DNA of 8,506 bases from Beijerinckiaceae bacterium (GCA_947455285.1 CANGOK010000140.1:1-8506); one strand, 5' to 3'; positions 1 through 6,359 are shown, counted from the stretch's first letter. A program made the numbers and translations. Notes: generated by a model not told the origin, from the sequence alone.

Positions 1-732
1 CGCGATGGTTTCTTCCACGCCGACATGCATCCGGGCAATCTCTTCATCGATCGCAAGGGGCGGCTCTGCGCGGTTGATTTTGGCATCATGGGCAGGCTTG
101 GCCTGAAGGAGCGGCGCTTCCTCGCCGAGATCCTCTATGGCTTCATCACCCGTGATTATCATCGCGTGGCCGAGGTGCATTTCGAGGCCGGCTATGTGCC
201 CGAGCAACACTCGGTTGATGATTTTGCGCAGGCCGTGCGCGCCATCGGCGAGCCCATCCATTCGCGCAGCGCCGACCAGATCTCCATGGCGAAACTGCTG
301 ACCCTGCTGTTCGAGATCACCGCGCTCTTCGACATGCGCACGCGGCCCGAACTTGTCATGCTGCAAAAGACCATGGTGGTGGTGGAAGGCGTCGCGCGCA
401 GGCTCGATCCGCGCCTCAATCTCTGGTCCACCGCCGACCCTGTCGTGCGCGGCTGGATCGAGGAAAATCTCGGCCCCATCGGCAAGCTAAGCGACGCTGG
501 CCGCTCGCTCTCGCAGCTCGGCCGCGCGGCCATTGCGCTGCCCGAGATGCTCGATCGCGCCGAGCGGCTCACGACCAAGCTTGAAGAGGCGACGAAGCAG
601 GGCTTCGAATTGTCCGCCGCCTCGGTCGAGGCCATCGGCCGTGCCGAGGGACGCGGCAATCGTTCGAGCGCCATAGCCTTGTGGGCTATCGCGGGCTTGC
701 TATTGTGGATCGCTGTGAAGCTGTTGAACTGA
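1..732 (+). CDS. ubiB: UbiB/ABC1 family atypical kinase-like protein (3' part, 5' end outside window)
   Basis: Partial gene: the reading frame is open from base 1 and ends at TGA 730-732, giving 243 C-terminal residues of a protein that is usually a little over 500 aa. The Met at position 25 is internal, because the kinase-fold motif runs across it. Visible motifs are HADMHPGN (residues 6-13 of the fragment), the UbiB/ABC1 catalytic-loop signature, and DFG (26-28), the metal-binding motif. The C-terminus ends in a hydrophobic segment (about residues 224-241), fitting the C-terminal membrane anchor of UbiB. UbiB proteins are needed for aerobic ubiquinone biosynthesis, probably as ATPases acting on membrane-bound lipid intermediates rather than as protein kinases. 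The gene lies 15 bp upstream of coaBC on the same strand and is probably co-transcribed with it. In relatives ubiE commonly lies just upstream, which cannot be checked here. Confidence 0.93.
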   Translation, partial: RDGFFHADMHPGNLFIDRKGRLCAVDFGIMGRLGLKERRFLAEILYGFITRDYHRVAEVHFEAGYVPEQHSVDDFAQAVRAIGEPIHSRSADQISMAKLLTLLFEITALFDMRTRPELVMLQKTMVVVEGVARRLDPRLNLWSTADPVVRGWIEENLGPIGKLSDAGRSLSQLGRAAIALPEMLDRAERLTTKLEEATKQGFELSAASVEAIGRAEGRGNRSSAIALWAIAGLLLWIAVKLLN

Positions 733-747
733 CGGGATGGCCGCACG

Positions 748-1977
748 ATGAGCAAGCGCATCCTCCTGATCGTGGGTGGCGGGATCGCCGCCTATAAAAG
801 CCTCGACCTCGTGCGCCGCTTGCGCGAGCGCGGGATGAGCGTGCGCGCCGTGCTGACGAAGGCGGGCGCCGAGTTCGTCACGCCGCTGTCGCTCGCGGGC
901 CTCACCGGGCAAGAGGTGCATCAGGAGCTTTTCTCGCTCACCGCCGAGGCCCGCATGGGCCATATCGAACTTTCGCGTGACGCCGATCTCGTCGTGATCG
1001 CGCCCGCCACCGCAGACCTTCTCGCCAAGGCGGCGCAGGGCCATGCGGATGATCTGGCTTCAACCCTTCTACTCGCCACCGACAAGCGCATTCTGGCTGC
1101 GCCTTCCATGAACCTGCGCATGTGGCTGCATCCGGCGACCCAGCGCAATGTGGCGACCCTGCGCGGCGATGGGATGCTTTTCGTGGGACCGGGCGACGGC
1201 GCCATGGCCTGCGGCGAATTTGGCCCCGGACGCCTCAGCGAACCCCTGGAGATCGTTGCTGCCATCGAGGCGGCGCTGGCGGGCGATACGACGATTCCCC
1301 TGCCAGGCGCGCAGCCCGGCCCGCTGGCGGGACGGCGCGTGATCGTGACATCCGGTCCGACCCATGAGCCCATCGACCCCGTGCGCTACATCGCCAATCG
1401 CTCATCCGGCAAACAGGGCCACGCCATCGCGCAGGCGGCGGCTGGAGCGGGGGCGGAAGTCGTGCTGGTGAGCGGTCCCGTGACCGTGCCTGATCCCGCA
1501 GGCGTCAGGTGTGTGCATGTCGAGACCGCCCGGCAGATGCTTGAGGCGGTCGAGGCCGCGTTGCCTGCCGATATCTATGTCGGCGCCGCCGCCGTGGCTG
1601 ACTGGCGCGTGGGCGCTGCGGTCGTCGAAAAGCTGAAGAAGGGACCATCCGGCCCGCCGACCCTTGGCCTTGTCGAAAATCCTGACATTCTCGCCACGGT
1701 GGCCAGCCATGCGAAGCGCCCCGGCCTCGTCGTAGGCTTTGCGGCGGAGACCGAAAAGGTGATCGACCACGCGCAGGCAAAGCTCGCCCGCAAGAAATGC
1801 GACCTCATCGTCGCCAATGACGTGAGCCCCGCCACGGGCGTGATGGGCGGCGACGCCAATACGGTGCATCTCGTCACCGGCGCCGGTGTCGAGACCTGGC
1901 CGACCCTGTCCAAGCAGGATGTGGCGAAGCGTCTTGTCGAACGGCTGGCGACGCTGGTGAAGGAGACGGGCGCTTGA
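748..1977 (+). CDS. coaBC: Bifunctional phosphopantothenoylcysteine decarboxylase / phosphopantothenate-cysteine ligase
   Basis: This protein makes two successive steps of coenzyme A synthesis in the cytosol: joining cysteine to 4'-phosphopantothenate, then FMN-dependent decarboxylation to 4'-phosphopantetheine. The 409-residue length is normal for the fused CoaBC. The N-terminal flavoprotein (CoaC) domain covers about residues 1-180. It has the GGGIAAYK start, the active-site His72 in GHIELS, Asn122 in APSMN, and Cys155 in the flexible flap ACGEFGPGR. The C-terminal ligase (CoaB) domain covers about 195-409. It starts at VIVTSGPTHEPID and includes Asn217 in NRSSGKQG, a lysine cluster EKLKK (294-298) matching the region of the catalytic Lys, and VANDVS (355-360). 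All expected catalytic residues are present, so both activities are probably intact. The ATG at 748 gives the family's usual N-terminus. The stop codon overlaps the dut start by 4 bp, indicating translational coupling. Confidence 0.97.
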   Translation: MSKRILLIVGGGIAAYKSLDLVRRLRERGMSVRAVLTKAGAEFVTPLSLAGLTGQEVHQELFSLTAEARMGHIELSRDADLVVIAPATADLLAKAAQGHADDLASTLLLATDKRILAAPSMNLRMWLHPATQRNVATLRGDGMLFVGPGDGAMACGEFGPGRLSEPLEIVAAIEAALAGDTTIPLPGAQPGPLAGRRVIVTSGPTHEPIDPVRYIANRSSGKQGHAIAQAAAGAGAEVVLVSGPVTVPDPAGVRCVHVETARQMLEAVEAALPADIYVGAAAVADWRVGAAVVEKLKKGPSGPPTLGLVENPDILATVASHAKRPGLVVGFAAETEKVIDHAQAKLARKKCDLIVANDVSPATGVMGGDANTVHLVTGAGVETWPTLSKQDVAKRLVERLATLVKETGA

Positions 1978-2450
1978 ACGGATCTCCCGTAAAGATCACG
2001 CTGGCGCGCCTGCCCCATGGGGAGGGCCTGCCGCTGCCCGCCTATCAGACGCCTGGCTCCGCAGGCCTCGACCTCATGGCCGCCATCGCGCACGGCGCCA
2101 AGCTCGTGATCGAGCCCGGCGCGCGCGAACTTGTGCCGACAGGGCTGCGGATTGAGCTGCCGCCCGGTTTCGAAGGGCAGGTGCGGCCGCGGTCGGGCCT
2201 TGCGCTGAAATCCGGCGTGACCGTGCTGAATTCGCCGGGCACGATCGACAGCGATTATCGCGGCGAGGTCGCGGTGATCCTCATCAATTTGGGAACGGAG
2301 CCTTTCGAGATCACGCGCGGCGCGCGGATCGCGCAGCTTGTCGTGGCGCCTGTCATTCAGGCGGTTCTCGTCGAGGCGAGCGAACTTGGCGCATCGACGC
2401 GCGGCGAAGGCGGTTTCGGCTCCACAGGCGTTGACGGAGCTGGCGCATGA
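1974..2450 (+). CDS. dut: Deoxyuridine 5'-triphosphate nucleotidohydrolase (dUTPase)
   Basis: Trimeric dUTPase, which hydrolyses dUTP to dUMP and pyrophosphate. This keeps uracil out of DNA and supplies dUMP for thymidylate synthesis. All five family motifs are present in order in the 158-residue product: motif 1 AGLDL (30-34), motif 2 RSGLA (73-77), motif 3 GTIDSDYRG (89-97) with the catalytic Asp92, motif 4 RIAQLV (118-123), and the Gly-rich C-terminal motif 5 RGEGGFGSTG (143-152). The start is a TTG at 1974, supported by AAGGAG at 1960-1965, 8 nt upstream, and by the N-terminus PVKITLARLPHGEGLPLPAY, which matches the family. There is no ATG in a suitable place. The TTG overlaps the coaBC stop (TTGA), and the dut stop in turn overlaps the next start. 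coaBC-dut adjacency is common in proteobacteria. Confidence 0.96.
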   Translation: MNGSPVKITLARLPHGEGLPLPAYQTPGSAGLDLMAAIAHGAKLVIEPGARELVPTGLRIELPPGFEGQVRPRSGLALKSGVTVLNSPGTIDSDYRGEVAVILINLGTEPFEITRGARIAQLVVAPVIQAVLVEASELGASTRGEGGFGSTGVDGAGA

Positions 2451-2893
2451 TCCTTCTTTCTCGTCGCTGCATGCTGGCTGTCGCCGCCGTGGTGGACATC
2501 GCGCTCCATGCGCGCCCAGCCCCTGTTGCGGCCAAGGCTCTGGCGGCGCGGCACAATTTGCCGCCCCGGCATCTCGAGACCCTGCTGCAGGCGCTGGTGC
2601 GGGCCAATATCCTCAAGGGCGTGCGCGGCCCGCGCGGAGGTTATGAGCTGGCACGCGAACGCCGCCGGATCAGCATGGGCGAAATCGTGCGCGCGACGCT
2701 GAACGACGCCGATGGCGGTGAGTTTGGCCCGGAGTCGCGCCTCATGCTGGAAGTGATCGAACCGCTGGCCTCGCAGGCGAGCGCCCAGTTCCTTGTGGCG
2801 CTGGAGGCGGTGAGCGTGGACGAGCTTTGCAGGAAGGCCGAGGCGGGCGCGGTCTTCGGGGCGAAAGAGGTTCATTCCGATTTCACCATCTAG
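2447..2893 (+). CDS. Rrf2-family transcriptional regulator, likely controlling cysK
   Basis: A 148-residue winged-helix regulator of the Rrf2 family (relatives: IscR, NsrR, RirA, CymR). The DNA-binding domain covers about residues 1-80, with the recognition region PPRHLETLLQAL (39-50) and the typical wing GVRGPRGGYEL (58-68). A dimerisation helix follows at about 98-130. Only two cysteines are present (Cys8, Cys128). The central three-Cys cluster that binds Fe-S in IscR/NsrR/RirA is absent, so it is unlikely to be an Fe-S sensor of that type. ATG 2447 overlaps the dut stop (ATGA), so it appears translationally coupled to the housekeeping operon. Two stops follow in frame (TAG TGA). A perfect inverted repeat lies between this gene and cysK; together with the adjacency this suggests a CymR-like role in cysteine or sulfur control. 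The family call is secure; the target is inferred. Confidence 0.88.
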   Translation: MILLSRRCMLAVAAVVDIALHARPAPVAAKALAARHNLPPRHLETLLQALVRANILKGVRGPRGGYELARERRRISMGEIVRATLNDADGGEFGPESRLMLEVIEPLASQASAQFLVALEAVSVDELCRKAEAGAVFGAKEVHSDFTI

Positions 2894-2911
2894 TGAATGT
2901 TATTTGCTTTA

Positions 2912-2934
2912 ATTACCGGAAATAAACCGGTAAT
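2912..2934. promoter_or_regulatory. Perfect inverted repeat upstream of cysK, probable Rrf2 operator
   Basis: ATTACCGG (2912-2919) and its exact reverse complement CCGGTAAT (2927-2934) flank an AT-only 7-nt spacer (AAATAAA). The element lies 30 bp before the cysK start codon and 18 bp after the Rrf2-gene stop. No run of T follows it, so it is not an intrinsic terminator. The 23-bp size and dyad symmetry suit a dimeric winged-helix regulator such as Rrf2. It sits where a cysK core promoter would be expected: a TTGCTT at 2904-2909 could be a -35, and the right arm would then fall near the -10. Binding there would repress. Direct observation: the repeat. Inference: its binding protein. Confidence 0.7.
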
Positions 2935-2964
2935 CTGCCGAACGAACCTGAAAGGGAGAGCGCG

Positions 2965-3930
2965 ATGAGCTTTGCAGACAAGAAGCCCGGCCGTGGCCGG
3001 ATCTATGGCTCCATCACCGAGACGATCGGCGACACGCCGCTGGTGCGTCTGGACCGTCTCGCCAAGGAGAAGGGCGTCAAGGCCAATCTTCTGGCGAAAC
3101 TTGAGTTTTTCAACCCGATTTCAAGCGTCAAGGATCGCATCGGCGTCGCCATGATCGAGGCGCTTGAGGCGGCTGGCAAGATCACGCCCGGCGCGACTCA
3201 TCTCGTTGAGCCGACCTCCGGCAATACCGGCATCGCGCTCGCCTTTGTGGCGGCGGCGCGGGGCTACAAGCTCAGCCTCGTCATGCCCGAGTCCATGTCG
3301 ATCGAGCGTCGCAAGATGCTTGCCTTGCTCGGCGCGGAGCTGGTGCTCACCCCTGCGGCGCAGGGCATGAAGGGCGCCATCGCCAAGGCGCAGGAGATCG
3401 TCGCCTCGAACCCTGACGCGATCATTCCCCAGCAGTTCGAAAATCCCGCCAACCCCGACATCCATCGCCGCACCACGGCGGAGGAGATCTGGAACGACAC
3501 CGACGGCGGCGTCGATGTGGTCATCTCGGGCGTGGGCACCGGCGGCACGATCACTGGCGTCGGTCAGGTGCTGAAGGCCCGCAAGCCGTCGCTGAAGATG
3601 GTGGCGGTGGAGCCGGAGGATTCCCCCGTGCTTTCCGGCGGCCAGCCCGGCCCGCACAAGATCCAGGGCATTGGCGCGGGCTTCGTGCCGGGCGTGCTTG
3701 ATCGCGGCGTGATCGACGAAGTTGTGACGGTCGGCAACCAGACCGCCTTCGAGACCTCGCGTCATCTGGCGCGGGTCGAGGGCATTCCGGTCGGCATCTC
3801 CTCGGGCGCCGCTGTGGCGGCTGCGCTGGAGATCGGCGCTCGCCCCGGCATGGAGGGCAAGAACATCGTGATCATCATCCCCTCCTTCGCCGAACGTTAC
3901 CTTTCGACGGCGCTGTTCGAGGGGCTGTGA
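2965..3930 (+). CDS. cysK: Cysteine synthase (O-acetylserine sulfhydrylase)
   Basis: PLP-dependent enzyme that makes L-cysteine from O-acetylserine and sulfide, the last step of sulfate assimilation. The 321-residue length is typical. Visible features are the PLP Schiff-base Lys56 in SSVKDR, the substrate-carboxylate loop TSGNTG (84-89), the phosphate-binding glycine loop GTGGT (191-195), Ser280 in GISSGA near the PLP ring nitrogen, and the C-terminal RYLSTALFEGL. The start at 2965 has AGGGAG at 2953-2958, 6 nt upstream. Unlike the genes before it, cysK has a 71-bp upstream gap with an operator-like palindrome, so it probably has its own regulated promoter. A strong terminator ends the unit. 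CysK and CysM are hard to tell apart by eye; the length and motifs favour the CysK (A) type. Confidence 0.95.
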   Translation: MSFADKKPGRGRIYGSITETIGDTPLVRLDRLAKEKGVKANLLAKLEFFNPISSVKDRIGVAMIEALEAAGKITPGATHLVEPTSGNTGIALAFVAAARGYKLSLVMPESMSIERRKMLALLGAELVLTPAAQGMKGAIAKAQEIVASNPDAIIPQQFENPANPDIHRRTTAEEIWNDTDGGVDVVISGVGTGGTITGVGQVLKARKPSLKMVAVEPEDSPVLSGGQPGPHKIQGIGAGFVPGVLDRGVIDEVVTVGNQTAFETSRHLARVEGIPVGISSGAAVAAALEIGARPGMEGKNIVIIIPSFAERYLSTALFEGL

Positions 3931-3960
3931 GCAGAGGTTCAGGCCTTAAACACATATGCT

Positions 3961-3988
3961 AGGAGGCCCCGGTTCGCCGGGGCCTTTT
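3961..3988 (+). terminator. Intrinsic terminator after cysK
   Basis: A 9-bp perfect stem, AGGCCCCGG (3964-3972) with CCGGGGCCT (3977-3985), closes a stable TTCG tetraloop (3973-3976). The T run 3985-3988 follows. It lies 33 nt after the cysK stop and separates cysK from the enoyl-CoA hydratase gene. Its T tract is short (TTTTCATTT), so some readthrough is possible. Confidence 0.9.
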
Positions 3989-4038
3989 CATTTGGGATGT
4001 GCTCCGCTACCCCTTGGCCTGTGATGCGGAGGCTCCCC

Positions 4039-4806
4039 ATGAATACGATCATCGTCGAACGCCATGACAAGGTCTGCCTCGTGCGCCTTAACCGCCCGCA
4101 AGCCCTCAACGCTCTCAACGCCGAACTGATCGATGAGCTGAACGTTGCGCTCGACGCCTATGAGGCGGACCCCGAGCTTGGCTGTCTCGTGCTCACCGGC
4201 TCCGACAAGGCTTTCGCCGCTGGCGCCGATGTGAAGGAGATGCAGTCCAAGACCTATATGGACGCCTATCTCGACGACTTCATTTCCAAGTGGGAGCGCA
4301 TCACCCGCACCCGCAAGCCGGTGATCGCGGCTGTGGCGGGCTTTGCGCTCGGCGGGGGCTGTGAACTCGCGATGATGTGCGATTTCATCCTCGCCGCCGA
4401 CAACGCCAAATTCGGCCAGCCCGAAATCCGCATCGGCACCATTCCGGGCGCCGGCGGCAGCCAGCGCCTCACCCGGTTCGTCGGCAAGTCCAAGGCCATG
4501 GAGCTCTGCCTCACTGGCCGCATGATGGATGCGGCGGAAGCGGAACGCTGCGGCCTCGCTTCGCGCGTTTTGCCGCTCGCGGATCTAGTGCCCGAGGCGC
4601 TGAAAGCCGCCGCCACAATCGCGGGCTTCTCGCGGCCTTCAGTGATGATGGCGAAGGAAGCCGTGAACCGCGCTTACGAGACTACGCTCGCCGAAGGCGT
4701 GCGCTTCGAGCGGCGCCTGTTCCATTCCACTTTCGCTACGCAGGATCAGAAGGAAGGCATGGCCGCCTTCGTTGAAAAGCGCAGCCCGAATTTCACCAAT
4801 CGCTGA
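4039..4806 (+). CDS. Enoyl-CoA hydratase (crotonase family, short-chain type)
   Basis: Hydrates trans-2-enoyl-CoA to (3S)-3-hydroxyacyl-CoA in fatty acid beta-oxidation. From ATG 4039 the product is 255 aa, the normal crotonase length. GGAGG at 4028-4032, 6 nt upstream, supports this start; an in-frame ATG at 3997 would add 14 unlikely residues and lies almost in the preceding terminator. Both catalytic glutamates of true hydratases are present, Glu109 in GGGCEL and Glu129 in FGQPEI, spaced by 20 residues as in the rat enzyme. The oxyanion-hole segments AAGADVKEM (60-68) and GFALGGG (101-107) are also intact. The C-terminal STFATQDQKEGMAAFVEKR strongly recalls mitochondrial ECHS1. The stop is 8 nt before the next gene, so the two are probably co-transcribed. 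I recall an enoyl-CoA hydratase gene (fadB1) beside rpsT in rhizobia. No clear promoter was found in the 50 bp after the upstream terminator. Confidence 0.93.
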   Translation: MNTIIVERHDKVCLVRLNRPQALNALNAELIDELNVALDAYEADPELGCLVLTGSDKAFAAGADVKEMQSKTYMDAYLDDFISKWERITRTRKPVIAAVAGFALGGGCELAMMCDFILAADNAKFGQPEIRIGTIPGAGGSQRLTRFVGKSKAMELCLTGRMMDAAEAERCGLASRVLPLADLVPEALKAAATIAGFSRPSVMMAKEAVNRAYETTLAEGVRFERRLFHSTFATQDQKEGMAAFVEKRSPNFTNR

Positions 4807-4814
4807 GGTTGCTC

Positions 4815-5693
4815 ATGACTGCCCCCCTGCGCGGCGTGATCGCCGCCATCGCGACGCCCATCACCGTTGATCACAAGCCCGATGCGGCGCGTTTCCTAAA
4901 GCTCGCCCAACATCTTCTCGACCATGGTTGCGATGCGCTGAACGTGCTTGGCACCACCGGCGAGGCGACCTCCTTCGCGCTTGGCGATCGTCTGGCTTTG
5001 ATGAGCGCGGCGGCGGGCTCGCTTGATCGTTCGCGCATGATGGTTGGCACTGGCGCGGCGGCCCTTGGCGACGCCATCGCGCTCACGCGCCACGCGGCGG
5101 AGCTCGGCTTCGCCGGGGCGCTCGTGCTGCCGCCTTTCTATTACAAGGGCGTGAGCGAGGATGGCGTCTTCGACTATGTTTCCGCCATCGTCGAGGCGAG
5201 CGCGGCGACGCCCGTTCCCCTCTATCTCTATCATTACCCGGCGCTTTCCGGCGTGCCTTATACGCCCGAGCTGGTGGGGCGCTTGATCGAGGCCTTCCCC
5301 TCGCGCGTGGTCGGCTTGAAGGATTCCTCGGGCGATCTCGCCTTTGAGCGCCTGCTGGCGGAGCGTCACAAAAGCTTCTCGGTCTTCCCCGCCAACGAGG
5401 CGACCCTGCTTGAAGGGCGCGGCGGCATTTTCGCGGGCTGCATTTCGGCGACCTGCAACCTCAATTCGGATCTCTGCGCCAAGGCCTGGCATGAGGGCGA
5501 CGCGAAGGCCCTCGAGACCGCTGTCGCCATCCGCAAGCTCTTCGACGGCAAGCCGCTGGTCGCTGGCGTGAAGGCGGGCCTGGCCCATCTTCACGCCGAT
5601 CCGGTTCTGGCCCGTCCCATGCCCCCGCTGACCGCCTGGGCGCAGTCAGATGCGGCGGATCTGGCCGTTCGCCTCGATGGAGCGCGCAATTGA
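4815..5693 (+). CDS. DapA-superfamily (Schiff-base class I aldolase/lyase) protein, substrate unknown
   Basis: A 292-residue TIM-barrel protein of the dihydrodipicolinate synthase / N-acetylneuraminate lyase superfamily, which works through a Schiff base between pyruvate and an active-site Lys. Visible features are GTTGE (46-50), the carboxylate-binding loop; PPFYYKG (106-112); the catalytic-triad Tyr139 in LYHYP; and Schiff-base Lys169 in VGLKDSSGD. In E. coli DapA the segment after the Tyr reads NVPSRTG, and its Arg138 binds substrate. Here it reads HYPALSG, with Leu144 at that place, as in neuraminate lyase (PALSG). It is therefore probably not the lysine-pathway DapA but an aldolase or lyase acting on another pyruvate-derived compound. 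ATG 4815 with GAGG at 4805-4808 is preferred over a TTG two codons earlier. It follows the enoyl-CoA hydratase gene by 8 nt, but no shared pathway is evident. Confidence 0.85.
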   Translation: MTAPLRGVIAAIATPITVDHKPDAARFLKLAQHLLDHGCDALNVLGTTGEATSFALGDRLALMSAAAGSLDRSRMMVGTGAAALGDAIALTRHAAELGFAGALVLPPFYYKGVSEDGVFDYVSAIVEASAATPVPLYLYHYPALSGVPYTPELVGRLIEAFPSRVVGLKDSSGDLAFERLLAERHKSFSVFPANEATLLEGRGGIFAGCISATCNLNSDLCAKAWHEGDAKALETAVAIRKLFDGKPLVAGVKAGLAHLHADPVLARPMPPLTAWAQSDAADLAVRLDGARN

Positions 5694-5699
5694 GCAGCT

Positions 5700-5721
5700 T
5701 TCGCCAGAGAATCTTGGCGAA
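5700..5721. repeat. Short perfect inverted repeat after the DapA-like gene
   Basis: TTCGCCA (5700-5706) and TGGCGAA (5715-5721) are exact reverse complements separated by 8 nt. The repeat starts 6 nt after the aldolase stop. No T run follows, so it is at best a weak or factor-assisted terminator. It could equally be a 3'-end stabilising hairpin or a binding site, since it ends 16 bp before the rpsT -35 element. Confidence 0.5.
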
Positions 5722-5737
5722 TGCGCCCTTCATGGCG

Positions 5738-5766
5738 TTGACGACCTGACCCCATCGCGGCTATAA
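5738..5766 (+). promoter_or_regulatory. sigma70-type promoter of rpsT
   Basis: TTGACG (5738-5743) and CTATAA (5761-5766) are separated by 17 bp, the optimal spacing. Each hexamer matches five of the six consensus positions. Transcription would start near 5773, giving a leader of about 78 nt before the rpsT start codon. This is the best promoter in the window and fits a highly expressed ribosomal protein gene. Confidence 0.75.
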
Positions 5767-5814
5767 GCCAGCCACTCGCCGTGGCCCCCGGGGTCCGGCA
5801 CAGACTTTTTTGCG

Positions 5815-5835
5815 GCTGGCCCACGGGCGGCCAGC
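5815..5835 (+). promoter_or_regulatory. Hairpin in rpsT leader next to the ribosome binding site
   Basis: GCTGGCC (5815-5821) pairs perfectly with GGCCAGC (5829-5835) around a 7-nt loop. The stem ends 6 nt before GAGG (5842-5845), the probable Shine-Dalgarno site. A GC-rich stretch (5778-5799) and a T6 tract (5806-5811) lie upstream in the same leader. Such a structure could affect rpsT translation, for instance in feedback by S20; that role is inference. Confidence 0.4.
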
Positions 5836-5850
5836 TCTACCGAGGAAATC

Positions 5851-6117
5851 ATGGCTAACACAGCTTCAGCCAAAAAGGCCGTCCGCAAGATCGAGCGCCG
5901 CACCGCGGTGAACCGTTCGCGTCGTTCGCAGATGCGCACCTATGTCCGCAAGGTCGAAGAGGCCATCGCCTCCGGCGACGCTTCGGCCGCCCAGGCCGCT
6001 CTCCATGCGGCCGAGCCGCTGGTGATGCGCGCTTCGCAGAAGGGCATCATTCACAAGAACACCGCCTCTCGCAAAATCTCGCGCCTGACGGTGCGTGTGA
6101 AGGCTCTCGCGAAGTAA
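5851..6117 (+). CDS. rpsT: 30S ribosomal protein S20
   Basis: An 88-residue, Lys/Arg/Ala-rich protein with the S20 pattern: N-terminal MANTASAKKAVRKIERR, the conserved NRSRRSQMRTYVRKVEEAI helix (about 21-39), and the C-terminal GIIHKNTASRKISRL (65-79). S20 is a three-helix primary binder of 16S rRNA in the small subunit. The start is supported by GAGGAAA just upstream (GAGG at 5842-5845, 5 nt spacing). It has its own promoter at 5738-5766 and an intrinsic terminator at 6161-6189, so it looks monocistronic. Its place just upstream of dnaA agrees with the gene order I recall in rhizobia. Confidence 0.97.
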   Translation: MANTASAKKAVRKIERRTAVNRSRRSQMRTYVRKVEEAIASGDASAAQAALHAAEPLVMRASQKGIIHKNTASRKISRLTVRVKALAK

Positions 6118-6160
6118 GCTTTTCTTTCATGTGACGTAGGGTTCACATGGATCAGTTTTG

Positions 6161-6189
6161 AAGCCCGGCGCAACAGCGCCGGGCTTTTT
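6161..6189 (+). terminator. Intrinsic terminator after rpsT
   Basis: GCCCGGCGC (6163-6171) pairs perfectly with GCGCCGGGC (6176-6184) around loop AACA, with two further A-T pairs at the base. It is followed by T5 (6185-6189). It lies about 45 nt after the rpsT stop and is a textbook terminator on the + strand. Confidence 0.93.
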
Positions 6190-6359
6190 CGTTGCCGCAG
6201 CACTGCGGAAATGAAGCGCGTTAATCCTTAATGCGAAGACTAAAAAAAGATTCCAGCGGTTTCCATGTGGGCATAAATTAGCGATCAATTTCAGCGGGTT
6301 AATGGCAAAGGCGGAATTCTTTGAAGAGGACGGCCGCTTGACTCTCTCGTCGACGTCGC

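Noticed and set aside
2912..2934. Terminator of the ubiB-coaBC-dut-Rrf2 operon
   Set aside because: The dyad has short AT-ended arms and no following T run, so an operator is the better reading.
3997..4038. Upstream ATG start at 3997 for the enoyl-CoA hydratase
   Set aside because: It has no ribosome binding site and adds 14 residues not typical of the family; ATG 4039 has GGAGG at ideal spacing.
4809..4814. TTG start at 4809 for the DapA-like gene
   Set aside because: ATG 4815 is two codons later with better spacing to GAGG and gives the usual N-terminus.
5767..5820. Long-range pairing GCCAGCC (5767-5773) with GGCTGGC (5814-5820) as an alternative leader fold
   Set aside because: The left arm lies mostly upstream of the predicted transcription start (about 5773), so it would not be in the RNA.
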